From: Paenibacillus herberti
Lineage (GTDB): Bacteria; Bacillota; Bacilli; Paenibacillales; Paenibacillaceae
DNA: 64,000 bases
Direction of reading: 5' to 3'
Assembly (NCBI RefSeq): GCF_002233675.1
Contig: NZ_NMUQ01000001.1
Location: forward strand, 1,315,212 to 1,379,211
Shown piece after piece: positions 23,921 through 33,139 of this stretch; position 1 is the stretch's first letter; the number at the start of each line of letters is the position of its first letter. Made by a program: the position numbers and the translations under genes. A model generated the notes under the pieces. It saw only the letters and a program-made list of their open reading frames with translations. It searched no databases and had not been told where the DNA came from.

Positions 23921-23938
23921 TTAAAAAGGGGTACCCGA

Positions 23939-24793
23939 ATGAATATAGGGATTCTTTCAAGCTCTTTTGGTGTGAAGACGCTCCACGAATTAACGCTGGC
24001 GATGAGTCAATATGGTTTTCGTACTACTCAGGTAAATTTGAAATGGATTCGAGATATCGATTCATCACCTGGAAAGCTGAGCACAGGGCTTGCCAATCAT
24101 GTGGCGGAAGCGTTCGAGCTGCATGGGATCCGTATTCCATCCTTAGGCTGCTACACGAATTTAATCCATCCGGATGTTGAGGAGAGAAATCGAGGGATTC
24201 GCAGAATAAAGGAGCATATCCGCTTTTCCAGAGATTTCGGCTCCAGCTCCGTCGCTACAGAAACAGGAACGCTCAATATTGAAAACCAATTTGAAGGGCA
24301 TGCGGGCAATCAAAGTGAGGATAATTGGAATCTGCTTACGGATATTGTTTCTGAGTTGCTTGAGGAAGCGGAAAAATGGGGCGTTCATCTGGCGCTTGAA
24401 GGTTTCACCAAAAATGTAATCGATACGACTGAGCGGATGCAGCGCATGCTTGAAAAATACCCGACCTCCAATCTGGGAATCGTTATGGACCCCTGTAACT
24501 TCATTGACGAAGCAAATATGGATCAGCAGGAATCCGTTATGGATGATGCGTTCGAGCGACTGGGCGAGCATATTTTACTGGCGCATGCCAAGGATTTCTT
24601 GATCTACGAAGGGAAAATGGTTCAGCCCGCTGCCGGTACCGGATTGTTGAATTATCCCCATTATCTGGAGCATCTGCTGCGAAGTAAGCCGCATGTTCAT
24701 ATTTATCTGGAGCATGTACACGAAGATCAAATGCTTCAAGCTTTAGGCATTGTGAGCAATCACATCAAGGGGATAAATGCCGACCAGCAATGA
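23939..24793 (+). CDS. Sugar isomerase/epimerase, xylose-isomerase-like TIM barrel
   Basis: 284 residues, ATG after AAAAGGGG. AP-endonuclease-2/xylose-isomerase-like barrel with metal-ligand segments AEKWGVHLALEGFTKNVIDT (Glu), NLGIVMDPCNFIDEAN (Asp), HILLAHAKDF (His) and VHIYLEHVHEDQM (Glu). Members isomerise or epimerise keto/aldo sugars, hydroxypyruvate or inosose. Co-transcribed with the aldolase 18 bases upstream and the importer downstream. In the proposed pathway it could interconvert a substrate variant, for example an epimeric or keto sulfosugar, before oxidation; the exact step is unknown. Confidence 0.85.
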   Translation: MNIGILSSSFGVKTLHELTLAMSQYGFRTTQVNLKWIRDIDSSPGKLSTGLANHVAEAFELHGIRIPSLGCYTNLIHPDVEERNRGIRRIKEHIRFSRDFGSSSVATETGTLNIENQFEGHAGNQSEDNWNLLTDIVSELLEEAEKWGVHLALEGFTKNVIDTTERMQRMLEKYPTSNLGIVMDPCNFIDEANMDQQESVMDDAFERLGEHILLAHAKDFLIYEGKMVQPAAGTGLLNYPHYLEHLLRSKPHVHIYLEHVHEDQMLQALGIVSNHIKGINADQQ

Positions 24794-24824
24794 ACCCTAT
24801 ACGATCTGAAATGGAGGCTTTTCA

Positions 24825-26099
24825 ATGATAAAAAAGAGGTCAGCTATTGCTCTTTCTTTAATCATTGCTTTTACGATGCTCCTTGCGGCTTGCAGTGGTG
24901 GTACGGGTTCGAATGAGCAGGCGGGTGCAAATGGGAAAAAAGGGGATAAACAAACGATCAATTTTATCCATTGGCGCGGTGAAGATACCGAAGCGTTCAA
25001 AAGCATCATCGCTAAATTCGAAAAGCAAAATCCGGACATTAAGGTTGACATGACGGTGTACAGTTCCGGGGACCCCTACGCGAATGCTCTGCAAGCGATG
25101 ATTTTATCCGGGGAAGGAGCCGATGTGTTTGTCTCCGCTCCAGGTGCACAATTCAATAACTTGCTGAAATCACAATCCTTCGAGGATTTAAGCGGCTCTC
25201 CACTGCTGGAAAACTTCACTCCGGAGCTGATCGAGGCGGGGAAATCGGACGGTAAACAATATGCTTTACCTTATCAGCTCGTTTACAATGTTCCCGTTTA
25301 CAATAAAAGCTTGTTCGACAAACTAGGAATTCAGGTGCCAAGCGATTGGGATGGATTTCTCGCGATGTGCCAAAAGCTGAAAGAAAACGGCATTACTCCG
25401 ATTCTCTACGGTTACGATGTATCGCCGGGACAACTGATCAACACGCTTGTAATGAACAATATGCCTGACAAAGATACGTTCACGAAATTTCAAACGGGTG
25501 AAGTTAAAGCTACGGACCCCTGGTTCGTCAAAACACTGGAGCAATTCAAACTATTGGTTGATAAAGGATACATCCTGAAAAATGCAACAGGCACCAAATA
25601 TGAGGGAGCGCTGGCCCTCTTCGCTCAGGAAAAAGGCGCGATTCTTGCCGCAGGATCGTATGCGATGGCGACCATTGCCAAGCAAAATCCGAATATTGAA
25701 CAAGGTTTGCTGGCCCCGATCACAACTTCAGCTGCCGATATGAAGTATGAAGGTATTCACACGACAACGTTCATGTTGGGCGTTAATGCAAAATCCAAGT
25801 ACAAAGAAGGGGCAACAAAATTTATTGAATTCCTCACAAAACCTGAAATCGCTTCCGAATATGCAAATGCTACTGGACAATTGCTGACTGTCAAAAATGT
25901 TAAGTATGAAACGAAAGAATTAGGCATCCAAGGCCAGTGGTCGTCGAAGAAAACCGTGTTCCAGCCAAGGCTGATCAACACGAACAAAAAAATAGAAACG
26001 GCGCTTAACGAATCATTAAATATGATTGTTAGCGGAACAAGTGTGGAGAAGACGATCTCCACAACTCAAGCGGAAATTGACCGCAACCTTACGAAATAG
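24825..26099 (+). CDS. Extracellular sugar-binding lipoprotein of the catabolic cluster
   Basis: 424 residues; ATG after AAATGGAGG. Signal peptide with lipobox LAAC (residues ~19-22), then a family-1 solute-binding fold (NFIHWRGEDTEAFKSIIAKF at the N-terminus, the ALPYQLVYNVPVYNKSLFDK hinge region). It precedes two permeases. It is proposed to bind the sulfosugar or a glycoside of it; no homology-independent sign of sulfonate recognition can be read. Lipid-anchored at the outer face of the membrane. Confidence 0.9.
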   Translation: MIKKRSAIALSLIIAFTMLLAACSGGTGSNEQAGANGKKGDKQTINFIHWRGEDTEAFKSIIAKFEKQNPDIKVDMTVYSSGDPYANALQAMILSGEGADVFVSAPGAQFNNLLKSQSFEDLSGSPLLENFTPELIEAGKSDGKQYALPYQLVYNVPVYNKSLFDKLGIQVPSDWDGFLAMCQKLKENGITPILYGYDVSPGQLINTLVMNNMPDKDTFTKFQTGEVKATDPWFVKTLEQFKLLVDKGYILKNATGTKYEGALALFAQEKGAILAAGSYAMATIAKQNPNIEQGLLAPITTSAADMKYEGIHTTTFMLGVNAKSKYKEGATKFIEFLTKPEIASEYANATGQLLTVKNVKYETKELGIQGQWSSKKTVFQPRLINTNKKIETALNESLNMIVSGTSVEKTISTTQAEIDRNLTK

Positions 26100-26158
26100 G
26101 CGGGGAGACACAGGGGGCGCTCTGCCCTCATCTTCCAAGAGAAGGGAGAGGCGCTCAT

Positions 26159-27034
26159 TTGAAAGCGAGAAACGGAACATTATGGCTTTTCATTCTTCCA
26201 GGCTTAATCTTGTATTCCATATTTTTTATCCTGCCTGCGGGTTCCTCGCTGCTGCTCAGCTTAACCAATTGGGACGGCATGACATACCGCTTTGATTGGG
26301 TTGGCTTGAAGCATTACGGCGACCTCGCACAAGATCCCATATTTGGCAAAGCATTAAGCAACAACGTCAAGTTCAGCTTAACCGTGATCATCTTCCAATT
26401 CGGCCTCTCCTTATTTTTTGCCATCCTCGTTATGAAAAACACCAAGCTGAACGTTTTCTATCGAACGATATTTTTCTTTCCAACGGTCGTTTCATCGGTA
26501 TCGATTGGCTTCATATGGATGTTCGTCTACGATCCCAATATCGGCTCATTAAATCTATTGCTGAATTCGCTAGGTCTCGATTCACTTGCCCGCTCTTGGC
26601 TGGGAGAGCCCAATTTGGCCATTTACAGCATCGCATTTGTGCAGTTTTGGGGTCATACCGGCCAGGTCATGATTATTTTTATCGCAGGTCTGCAATCGAT
26701 TCCGAAGGATCTGTACGAAGTCGCCAATATCGAAGGGGCAAGCAGATGGAATGCGTTCCGTTATGTTACATGGCCATTGCTAGCACCATCTGCAGCCATC
26801 GTGCTCGCTTATACAACGATCCAATCTTTTAAATCATTTGACCTGATTATATCCATGACCGATGGTGGACCTAACAATGCCAGTGAAATATTGTCTACGT
26901 TTATGTACCATCAGGCCTTTACCTACTATAGCTTCGGTTATGCGACAGCTTCCGCTGTTGTGCTGATGCTGATCATCATGGTCGTGACCTACTTCCAATT
27001 CCGGCTGCTCAAAGCGGATCGCGTCGTCTATTGA
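26159..27034 (+). CDS. Carbohydrate ABC transporter permease, MalF type
   Basis: 291 residues from a TTG at 26159 that follows AAGGGAGAG. Six membrane segments (first LWLFILPGLILYSIFFILPA), EAA loop DLYEVANIEGASRWNAFRYV near residue 180. It pairs with the permease at 27064. The 60-base gap after the binding-protein gene holds only a GC-rich stretch. Confidence 0.92.
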   Translation: MKARNGTLWLFILPGLILYSIFFILPAGSSLLLSLTNWDGMTYRFDWVGLKHYGDLAQDPIFGKALSNNVKFSLTVIIFQFGLSLFFAILVMKNTKLNVFYRTIFFFPTVVSSVSIGFIWMFVYDPNIGSLNLLLNSLGLDSLARSWLGEPNLAIYSIAFVQFWGHTGQVMIIFIAGLQSIPKDLYEVANIEGASRWNAFRYVTWPLLAPSAAIVLAYTTIQSFKSFDLIISMTDGGPNNASEILSTFMYHQAFTYYSFGYATASAVVLMLIIMVVTYFQFRLLKADRVVY

Positions 27035-27063
27035 ACACCTTAAGTTAAAGTGGGGTGATAAAA

Positions 27064-27888
27064 ATGAAAGCGCTAGCCGGAAAAACGAGTAAACAAGTGC
27101 TGCTGATCACGTATGTTTTGATCGTACTGCTGCCATTTACCGTTATGTTTTTCGCTACCTTTAAGTCGATGTCGGGACTGTTTCAGGACCCATTCGGTCT
27201 ACCGGAATCGTTTGCGCTAACGAATTATTTTGAATTATTCCGTCAAGAAAATATGCTTCTCTACTTCAAAAACAGTGGAGTCGTCACGCTTTTCTCCATC
27301 ACATCCATTCTTTTTATGTCGAGCTTGGTCGCCTTCGGAATAACCCGAATGTCCGGCCGGAAGGCTGCACTGTTATTTGCCTTCTTTTCACTAGGCATGA
27401 CGATTCCTTCCCAAACGAGCATTATCCCGCTATTTATTATGATGTCGAAGCTAGGGTTAACGAACTCGCAATTGGGGCTAGTACTCGTAGAAACGGCGTT
27501 TATTATCCCGATTGGCGTGTTTATATTAACCGGCTTTATGAAAACAATTCCGCAAGAGATGATTGAAGCTGCACAGATGGACGGAGCCAACGAATGGTAT
27601 ATCTATCAGCGCATAGCGATGCCAATTTCCCTTCCTTCTGTCGCAACACTGGCAATTTTTGCGCTGATGATCGTGTGGAACAACCTGTTACTACCGCTAT
27701 TGCTGCTCAAATCGTCAGCGCTTAAGACGCTGCCGCTGAAATTGCTAGAATTTAAGGGCGAATACTTGACCAATTATCCTTTGCTCTTTTCAGCTGTCGT
27801 TGTCATTTCGATTCCGATGATTGTCCTGTATATATTTTTACAACGTTATTTCATTGAAGGCGTAACCGCAGGTTCGATCAAAGGATAA
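27064..27888 (+). CDS. Carbohydrate ABC transporter permease, MalG type
   Basis: 274 residues. The ATG at 27064 is chosen because the in-frame GTG at 27055 falls inside the GGGGTGA ribosome binding site. Six membrane segments; EAA loop with MIEAAQMDGANEWYIYQRIA near residue 168; the C-terminus FIEGVTAGSIKG is family-typical. No ATPase gene accompanies this importer, so it presumably uses a shared UgpC/MsmX-type ATPase such as the one at 49165. Confidence 0.92.
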   Translation: MKALAGKTSKQVLLITYVLIVLLPFTVMFFATFKSMSGLFQDPFGLPESFALTNYFELFRQENMLLYFKNSGVVTLFSITSILFMSSLVAFGITRMSGRKAALLFAFFSLGMTIPSQTSIIPLFIMMSKLGLTNSQLGLVLVETAFIIPIGVFILTGFMKTIPQEMIEAAQMDGANEWYIYQRIAMPISLPSVATLAIFALMIVWNNLLLPLLLLKSSALKTLPLKLLEFKGEYLTNYPLLFSAVVVISIPMIVLYIFLQRYFIEGVTAGSIKG

Positions 27889-27905
27889 ATGAAGGAGTGA
27901 TATGG

Positions 27906-28901
27906 ATGAGAGCTGTGCAAATCGGTGTCGGCAGCGAAACGTTCGGAAGAACGTGGCGAAAAGGGTTAATCCAAATTGATGGCGTTGAGATCGTCGGATT
28001 AGTCGACCCCAATCCGTCTTATTTGAAAGAGGCGCGTGAATTTTTTGGTCTGCCGGAAGAGAGCTGCGCAAGCTGGGCGAGCAAAGAGTTTTACGACCGG
28101 GTCCAGGCTGATTTCATTATCGATTCAACGCCCCATGCGTTCCATTACAAAAATGCGATTGAGGCCATGAGGTTCGGGTTGAATGTCATCGTCGTCAAAC
28201 CGATGAGTGATAGCTTTGCGACGGCAGACACGATGGTTAATGAAGCGACTCGATTAGGGAAAAAGCTGGTCGTCGCCCAGCAAATCCGCTTTATGGAGTC
28301 GGTGCTGCAGCTACGCAAGCTAATTGGCGACGGCATGATTGGAGATATTGCCTACATTCAGGCGGACAGCTATTTTACCAAACAGGGACCTGTAAGGGAT
28401 AAATGGTACCAGCCGCATCCGCTGCTGCTAGAATGCGCGATCCATCAGTTCGATCTGATTCGCTGGATATCGGGACTAGAACCCGAATCGGTCATCGCCG
28501 ATGCTTGGAATATGCCGTGGAATGAAGAGGTATGGGGGAAAAAGAGTGCGATTGCCTTATTCCACATGAGTAATGGCAGCAGAGCATTATTCCGCGGGTT
28601 ATCCACCGACCAGCCAGGAGAGAGCTATCCCGGACATTGGGAGATTGAAGGAACCAAAGGTGTGCTCAGCTTGGTTAAAGGCAATATTTTGCTGAACAGT
28701 GAAAGAATCTGGCCCGCTGAAGAGCAGAGCGAAGCCGAGCTCGACATTCTTACCTTGAATGCTGAGGTGCTGAAGGATGCATTGGCTTATTTTGCAGGCT
28801 CCGAGACACCGGTCCTTACAGGGGCGGACAATTTAAAAAGCTTGAAGATGGCTTTTGCTTGCATTGAGTCGTCGGACAAAGGATCTAAAATCCACTTATA
28901 G
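27906..28901 (+). CDS. Gfo/Idh/MocA-family NAD(P)-dependent oxidoreductase
   Basis: 331 residues; the ATG at 27906 follows AAGGAGTGA. Rossmann opening MRAVQIGVGSETFGRTWRKG, a variant of the usual GxGxxG, then the family's Lys motif as VVKPMSDSFATADTMVNEAT rather than the common EKP, and the C-terminal beta-sheet domain with CAIHQFDLIRWISGLEP. Members oxidise or reduce sugars and cyclitols at C1 or C3. It lies 17 bases after the importer. In the proposed pathway it is one of two candidates (with the SDR at 32321) for oxidising the imported sulfosugar. Confidence 0.88.
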   Translation: MRAVQIGVGSETFGRTWRKGLIQIDGVEIVGLVDPNPSYLKEAREFFGLPEESCASWASKEFYDRVQADFIIDSTPHAFHYKNAIEAMRFGLNVIVVKPMSDSFATADTMVNEATRLGKKLVVAQQIRFMESVLQLRKLIGDGMIGDIAYIQADSYFTKQGPVRDKWYQPHPLLLECAIHQFDLIRWISGLEPESVIADAWNMPWNEEVWGKKSAIALFHMSNGSRALFRGLSTDQPGESYPGHWEIEGTKGVLSLVKGNILLNSERIWPAEEQSEAELDILTLNAEVLKDALAYFAGSETPVLTGADNLKSLKMAFACIESSDKGSKIHL

Positions 28902-28939
28902 CCTATTTGATCCTACTAGATAAGGTTGGAGGGAATAGA

Positions 28940-30061
28940 ATGTCGAATGATCAATCGGGAGCCGGGCAGAAGATAACAAACGAGAAGACGGCCGCCGAGC
29001 CCTACAACGTAGCACCTAGCGATTATGAGGGTTATATGCAGGAAGCGCGCAACCACGACCGCGATTTATGGGAGAACAATGGATGGGGCATTCGCTCGAT
29101 TGAAGGAGAGCATGACACTCTGGTCTGGACTTCGCCTTATCATTTTCGTTCAAGGCCGGAAAAGGGTCCCTTTGCATTCGAGGAAGCAAGCATTTTACAG
29201 ACGATGGTAGTCGACGTTCATTACACCAAAGATCAGAAACAGCAGATGAACGACAATGATTTTCACCTCACAGGCTGGAATGGAGTCGAAGATCTTAGAC
29301 CTGCCAGCGATCTGACTATCCGCAGTGAGCAGGATCGGACAGTATGGGAAATCGGCGGTATGACCTACGAGGCTGCGCCTCCTATTTGGAAGGTACACGG
29401 CAAAGATCGCAAAATAGAGTACGATTTTACATTTAAGGCGAATGATCCGGCAATCTGGATGACGGACCCGACCAAGAGCGCTGTAGAGATCGGTGACCGC
29501 TGGCACATGATCTATGTGGATGCAGACGGCAAGCTGGTGACACCGAATAGAACGATACCAGTATCAGGTATGGCCTGGCATGAACGGCATGTTCATTTGT
29601 CCACAACCTATGATCCAGCGTCGTTATTAAAGGGCAGAGGGCTCGTTATTCACAATGCCTTTTCACGAGATTTTCAAGTGTTTTTCCTGGCCCGTCCGGA
29701 TTTAGGTGTATATCGTGCCAAGGTCATCAGCCCGGGCGGATTGATCGATTTCTACGGAGAGAGCGAGATTCGAATGACGATGGACCGGCACTGGATCGAT
29801 CCGCGAAGCAAATTTGAAATTCCATGCGCTTGGACTATCGAGCTGGAGAACGAGCAAGGCAAGCTAAGCTTGAGCGTGACCGGTTTTGCTCGCTCCTACT
29901 ATTTATGGAACAACTTGCGCCGAGGCGTAAACGTGCTGTACTGGTGGCTTGCAGAATCCAATGGAGTATGGACCGACAAGCGCACTGGAACCACGACAAA
30001 CCTTACCGACCTGAAACATGTCGTGCATGCGAACCGGGCTTTTTACCATTATTCCAACTAA
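28940..30061 (+). CDS. Uncharacterised protein, possibly CrtC/AttH lipocalin-like
   Basis: 373 residues; the ATG at 28940 follows TTGGAGGGAATAGA and is preferred to an in-frame start at 28907 that lacks a good site. No signal peptide or membrane segment. Almost entirely beta, Trp/His-rich, with GMAWHERHVHLS, GLVIHNAFSRDFQVFFLARP and a late VLYWWLAESNGVW. This double-barrel layout resembles CrtC/AttH-type proteins (hydratases acting on hydrophobic substrates), a weak match from memory. It sits between the Gfo/Idh and enolase-superfamily genes, which argues for a role in the same catabolic route. I assign no reaction. Confidence 0.6.
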   Translation: MSNDQSGAGQKITNEKTAAEPYNVAPSDYEGYMQEARNHDRDLWENNGWGIRSIEGEHDTLVWTSPYHFRSRPEKGPFAFEEASILQTMVVDVHYTKDQKQQMNDNDFHLTGWNGVEDLRPASDLTIRSEQDRTVWEIGGMTYEAAPPIWKVHGKDRKIEYDFTFKANDPAIWMTDPTKSAVEIGDRWHMIYVDADGKLVTPNRTIPVSGMAWHERHVHLSTTYDPASLLKGRGLVIHNAFSRDFQVFFLARPDLGVYRAKVISPGGLIDFYGESEIRMTMDRHWIDPRSKFEIPCAWTIELENEQGKLSLSVTGFARSYYLWNNLRRGVNVLYWWLAESNGVWTDKRTGTTTNLTDLKHVVHANRAFYHYSN

Positions 30062-30079
30062 GAAAGGTGGGATGGAAGT

Positions 30080-31183
30080 ATGAAGGCAATCCTGCGCGAG
30101 GTTAACGTTTATGGCGTCAAGGTGCCTCGGAAGGGAACCTGGTCGCTGCATCGAGGGACCATTCCTACCCACTCGACATTCACTCTAGTAAAGCTAGTTT
30201 CAGAGGATGGAGTGGTAGGGTGGGGAGAGGCGACCATTCCGTTCCCGACTATAAAACCTTTGATCGAGTATTACCTGTCCGATCTGCTAATCGGGCGTAA
30301 TGCGCTGGACATCGGCCACATTCATGATGAGATCGACCGTGTAGAAATGATGGTGATGGAGCGAATCGGCTTCTGGAATCCGGCGCGCGCGGCAATCGAT
30401 ATTGCGCTTCATGATATGAAGGGCAAATATCTCGGTCTTCCGGTGTCTGGGCTGCTCGGCAGCTCTTACCGCGATCGAATTCCGATGATCAAAAATGTCG
30501 GCATCGGCGACGTGAACAACTCGGTTCAAATTGCCGAGCGTCTTGTCGAAGAGGGCTATCGCACGGTGAAAATTCGTGTTGGAGCGGATGAAAAGCTAGA
30601 TGTTGCCCGAATTACGGCTCTGCACAACCATCTCGGACCCGACATTCCCATCCGGGCCGATGCCAATCAGGCTTGGAATTTGAAACAAGCGGTCTCCATT
30701 ATTAAGCGGATGGAGGCGAATGGCCTGGAAAGTATTGAGCAGCCGCTGAAGCGTTGGGATATTAACGGCGCACGCGAACTAATGTCGCTTATCGAAGCAC
30801 CAATCATGGCCGATGAGGGCTTTTGGACGTTGGATGAAGCGATGGCGCTTATGCAGAATAGAGCCGTTAATATTTTGCATCTGTATTTATCCAAATGCGG
30901 CGGGTTATATCCAGCAATGCAAATCGTTAATGCAGCTCGCGCTTTTGATGTTGATGTGACGCTTGGCGAACGGCTGCCGCTCGGCATCTGCGAAGCAGCG
31001 GACGCGCATTTTGCCGCTGTTCTGCCGAAGCTGCGATATCCTTGCGCGATCTCATACGATCTCAACGAGGATGATTTGCTCACGAGTTCTTTGCAACGAT
31101 CGGCCGGTTGTCTCCATGTTCCGGAAGGGATTGGGCTCGGAATTGAGGTCGACGAGCATAAAGTGTCCTTCTACTCGGAGTAA
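30080..31183 (+). CDS. Enolase-superfamily sugar-acid dehydratase (MR/MLE type)
   Basis: 367 residues; ATG after AAAGGTGGG. N-terminal capping domain and C-terminal barrel with all superfamily positions: base Lys in YRTVKIRVGADE (KxR at the second strand), metal ligands Asp in IRADANQAW, Glu in ESIEQPLKRW and Asp/Glu in IMADEGFW, and the opposite Lys in LHLYLSKCGG. This pattern places it near the MLE subgroup, which includes acid-sugar dehydratases and dipeptide epimerases. In this cluster a sugar-acid dehydration making a 2-keto-3-deoxy acid for the DapA-type aldolase is the natural assignment, proposed as 6-sulfogluconate dehydratase. Confidence 0.85.
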   Translation: MKAILREVNVYGVKVPRKGTWSLHRGTIPTHSTFTLVKLVSEDGVVGWGEATIPFPTIKPLIEYYLSDLLIGRNALDIGHIHDEIDRVEMMVMERIGFWNPARAAIDIALHDMKGKYLGLPVSGLLGSSYRDRIPMIKNVGIGDVNNSVQIAERLVEEGYRTVKIRVGADEKLDVARITALHNHLGPDIPIRADANQAWNLKQAVSIIKRMEANGLESIEQPLKRWDINGARELMSLIEAPIMADEGFWTLDEAMALMQNRAVNILHLYLSKCGGLYPAMQIVNAARAFDVDVTLGERLPLGICEAADAHFAAVLPKLRYPCAISYDLNEDDLLTSSLQRSAGCLHVPEGIGLGIEVDEHKVSFYSE

Positions 31184-31242
31184 TTGACTCGCCACCATGT
31201 GCTGCAAAGGGTTCATCGGGAAAACGGGAGGGAGGGATTACT

Positions 31243-32349
31243 GTGGGGGTAGGAGATACAAATGCTGCCAGCCATGCTGATACTGCTGAGCCAGGCAAAA
31301 CCGATGCGGTGGCAAGCTGCGAAACGACGGATTTATATGGCTGCAAAGCGCTGCGACTACAGTCGCATGGTTATGAGGCGACTATTCTTCCCGAGCAGGG
31401 CGGAAATTTGATCTCGTTTGGCCTGAGGCAATATCGCTTCCTTCGTTCCCCTCGTCCCGATCAGGAGGCAGAATTTAACGAGAAGCCGTCTCGTTACGGC
31501 ATTCCCGTCTTGTTTCCGCCCAATCGTATCGATGGGGGAGTATTCCAGGCCGCTGGCAAAACGTATCGATTTCCGATAAACGAGCAGTCCCTCGGCAATC
31601 ACATCCATGGGCTATTTGTACGCCAACCATGGCTAATTCTTAATAGCGGCACAAATGGGGATGAAGCGTACGCAGAAATCGGCCAGGTAGTGGATGAATT
31701 CCACTCCGTTTATGCTCAGTTTCCTCATCAATTCGAATTCCGCATCCGTTACTCGCTATCGGCATCGGGTCTATTGCAGCAGGTGAGCATTGTGAACACC
31801 GGGGACGATCCCCTGCCCTGCATGCTGGGCTTTCATACGGCATTCCAGGTTCCATTTTCCCCAGAAGGAAAAGCGGAGGATTACAACTTGAGCGTTACGC
31901 TCGGCGAGCGATGGGAAACCGATGGACGAATGCTGCCAACGGGAATACTACTGCCTTTAGAAGGTGAGGACCTACTCATTGCGGGTAGTGGAACATCTCC
32001 ATTCGCCAGGGAATGGGCCGATTATTATACGGCGAATCCTCGGCTCAACAGCGAAGGCATCCCCATCAATGCGATGGAACTGACGGATCGGAAGCTGAAC
32101 ATCAAGCTCATCTATGAGGTAGGTCAGCCTTATAGTCATTGGGTGTTGTGGAATGATTCGGCAGCAGGGGATTTCATATGTGTCGAGCCGCAAACCTGCG
32201 CAGTTAATGCAGCAAATCTGAACCTTCCGGCAGAAGAGAGTGGTCTTGTCATGCTGCAGCCAGGCGCACAATGGGAAGCGGCAAGCAGAATGTATGCTGA
32301 ATTTGATAGAGAGGAGACCAATGCGGATGACGGAAGGGTTGAGAGGTAA
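31243..32349 (+). CDS. Aldose 1-epimerase (mutarotase) family protein
   Basis: 368 residues from a GTG at 31243, after GGGAGGGAGG. Galactose-mutarotase-like beta fold: GIPVLFPPNRIDGG, the catalytic His segment in LGNHIHGLFVRQPW, and the late Glu-containing VEPQTCAVNAANL. The first ~30 residues are an Ala/Thr-rich extension. Mutarotases interconvert alpha and beta anomers of aldoses; ahead of a sugar dehydrogenase this would supply the right anomer of the imported sugar. Known sulfoquinovose gene sets also carry a mutarotase, which supports the reading. Overlaps the following SDR gene by 29 bases. Confidence 0.85.
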   Translation: MGVGDTNAASHADTAEPGKTDAVASCETTDLYGCKALRLQSHGYEATILPEQGGNLISFGLRQYRFLRSPRPDQEAEFNEKPSRYGIPVLFPPNRIDGGVFQAAGKTYRFPINEQSLGNHIHGLFVRQPWLILNSGTNGDEAYAEIGQVVDEFHSVYAQFPHQFEFRIRYSLSASGLLQQVSIVNTGDDPLPCMLGFHTAFQVPFSPEGKAEDYNLSVTLGERWETDGRMLPTGILLPLEGEDLLIAGSGTSPFAREWADYYTANPRLNSEGIPINAMELTDRKLNIKLIYEVGQPYSHWVLWNDSAAGDFICVEPQTCAVNAANLNLPAEESGLVMLQPGAQWEAASRMYAEFDREETNADDGRVER

Positions 32350-33139
32350 AGTCGTAATGGTGACAGGCTCGGCCAAAAGCATCGGCAAAGGCATCGCACT
32401 GGAGTTCGCTGGTCACGGTTGTAAGCTGATTATTGCCGACAAGGATGAATCCGCCGGTGAAACGACCGCAGCGCAGATCAGGGCTGGCGGAGGATCGGCG
32501 CAGTTCATCCACATGGATTTGACCTCTTCCGAGGGGATCGTCATGGCTATTGAGCGTGCTGAAGCCGACTATGGCACCATCGACACACTGGTCAATAACG
32601 CAGCGATCGTTGAGCCGCTCAAGCCTTTTCTGGAGCTGTCGGTGGAGGAGTGGGACTATGTGATGCAAGCCAACGTAACCGGCACGTTCCTGCTCAGTCA
32701 AGCCGCGGCCAGACTGATGGTCCGACAGGGAAACGGTGGAATCATTCTTAACCTGCTTGCCATCCAGACGGAAAGCCCGTTGCCCGGTTATGCGGCCTAT
32801 TGCACGAGCAAAGGCGGATTGGAAGTATTGACCCGGTCGATGGCGGTTGAGCTGGCTCCATACCAAATCCGGGTAAATGGGATTTCGCTCGGGGCGGTTT
32901 ATGCGGACTCGGTCCGGCGTAATCTGCCCCAGGATCAATATCCGCCGGGGCAGGATGACTTTGAACAAGTGCCCCCTGAGCTGGATGCGTCTTCCGGTAC
33001 GCTAGTCGGCAGGCTCGGCAGGCCATCCGATGCCGGCAAGCTGGCCGTATTCCTCGCTTCATCCGACGCAAGCTTCTTGACTGGGGCTGTGTATAAAGCG
33101 GACGGTGGCCGATTGCTCAATAGGAGGCTTGTCACATGA
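32321..33139 (+). CDS. Short-chain dehydrogenase/reductase with Ser-to-Ala at the catalytic site
   Basis: 272 residues; the ATG at 32321 follows GAGAGGAGACC and starts inside the mutarotase gene. Rossmann motif VTGSAKSIGKG, NNAAIVEPL and the catalytic YxxxK as GYAAYCTSKGG are present. The Ser normally found 13 residues before that Tyr (NISS context) is Ala here (LNLLAIQTESPL), so the classical triad is incomplete. The C-terminus SDASFLTGAVYKADGGRLLN is typical. Position suggests sugar 1-dehydrogenase activity making a lactone, hydrolysed by the MBL-fold protein next door; the missing Ser makes activity uncertain and raises the Gfo/Idh enzyme as alternative. Confidence 0.85.
   Translation: MRMTEGLRGKVVMVTGSAKSIGKGIALEFAGHGCKLIIADKDESAGETTAAQIRAGGGSAQFIHMDLTSSEGIVMAIERAEADYGTIDTLVNNAAIVEPLKPFLELSVEEWDYVMQANVTGTFLLSQAAARLMVRQGNGGIILNLLAIQTESPLPGYAAYCTSKGGLEVLTRSMAVELAPYQIRVNGISLGAVYADSVRRNLPQDQYPPGQDDFEQVPPELDASSGTLVGRLGRPSDAGKLAVFLASSDASFLTGAVYKADGGRLLNRRLVT

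Noticed and set aside
32249-32968. A 239-codon minus-strand frame opposite the SDR gene.
   Set aside because: It is the shadow of a well-supported SDR with intact motifs; no promoter or ribosome binding site is visible on that strand.
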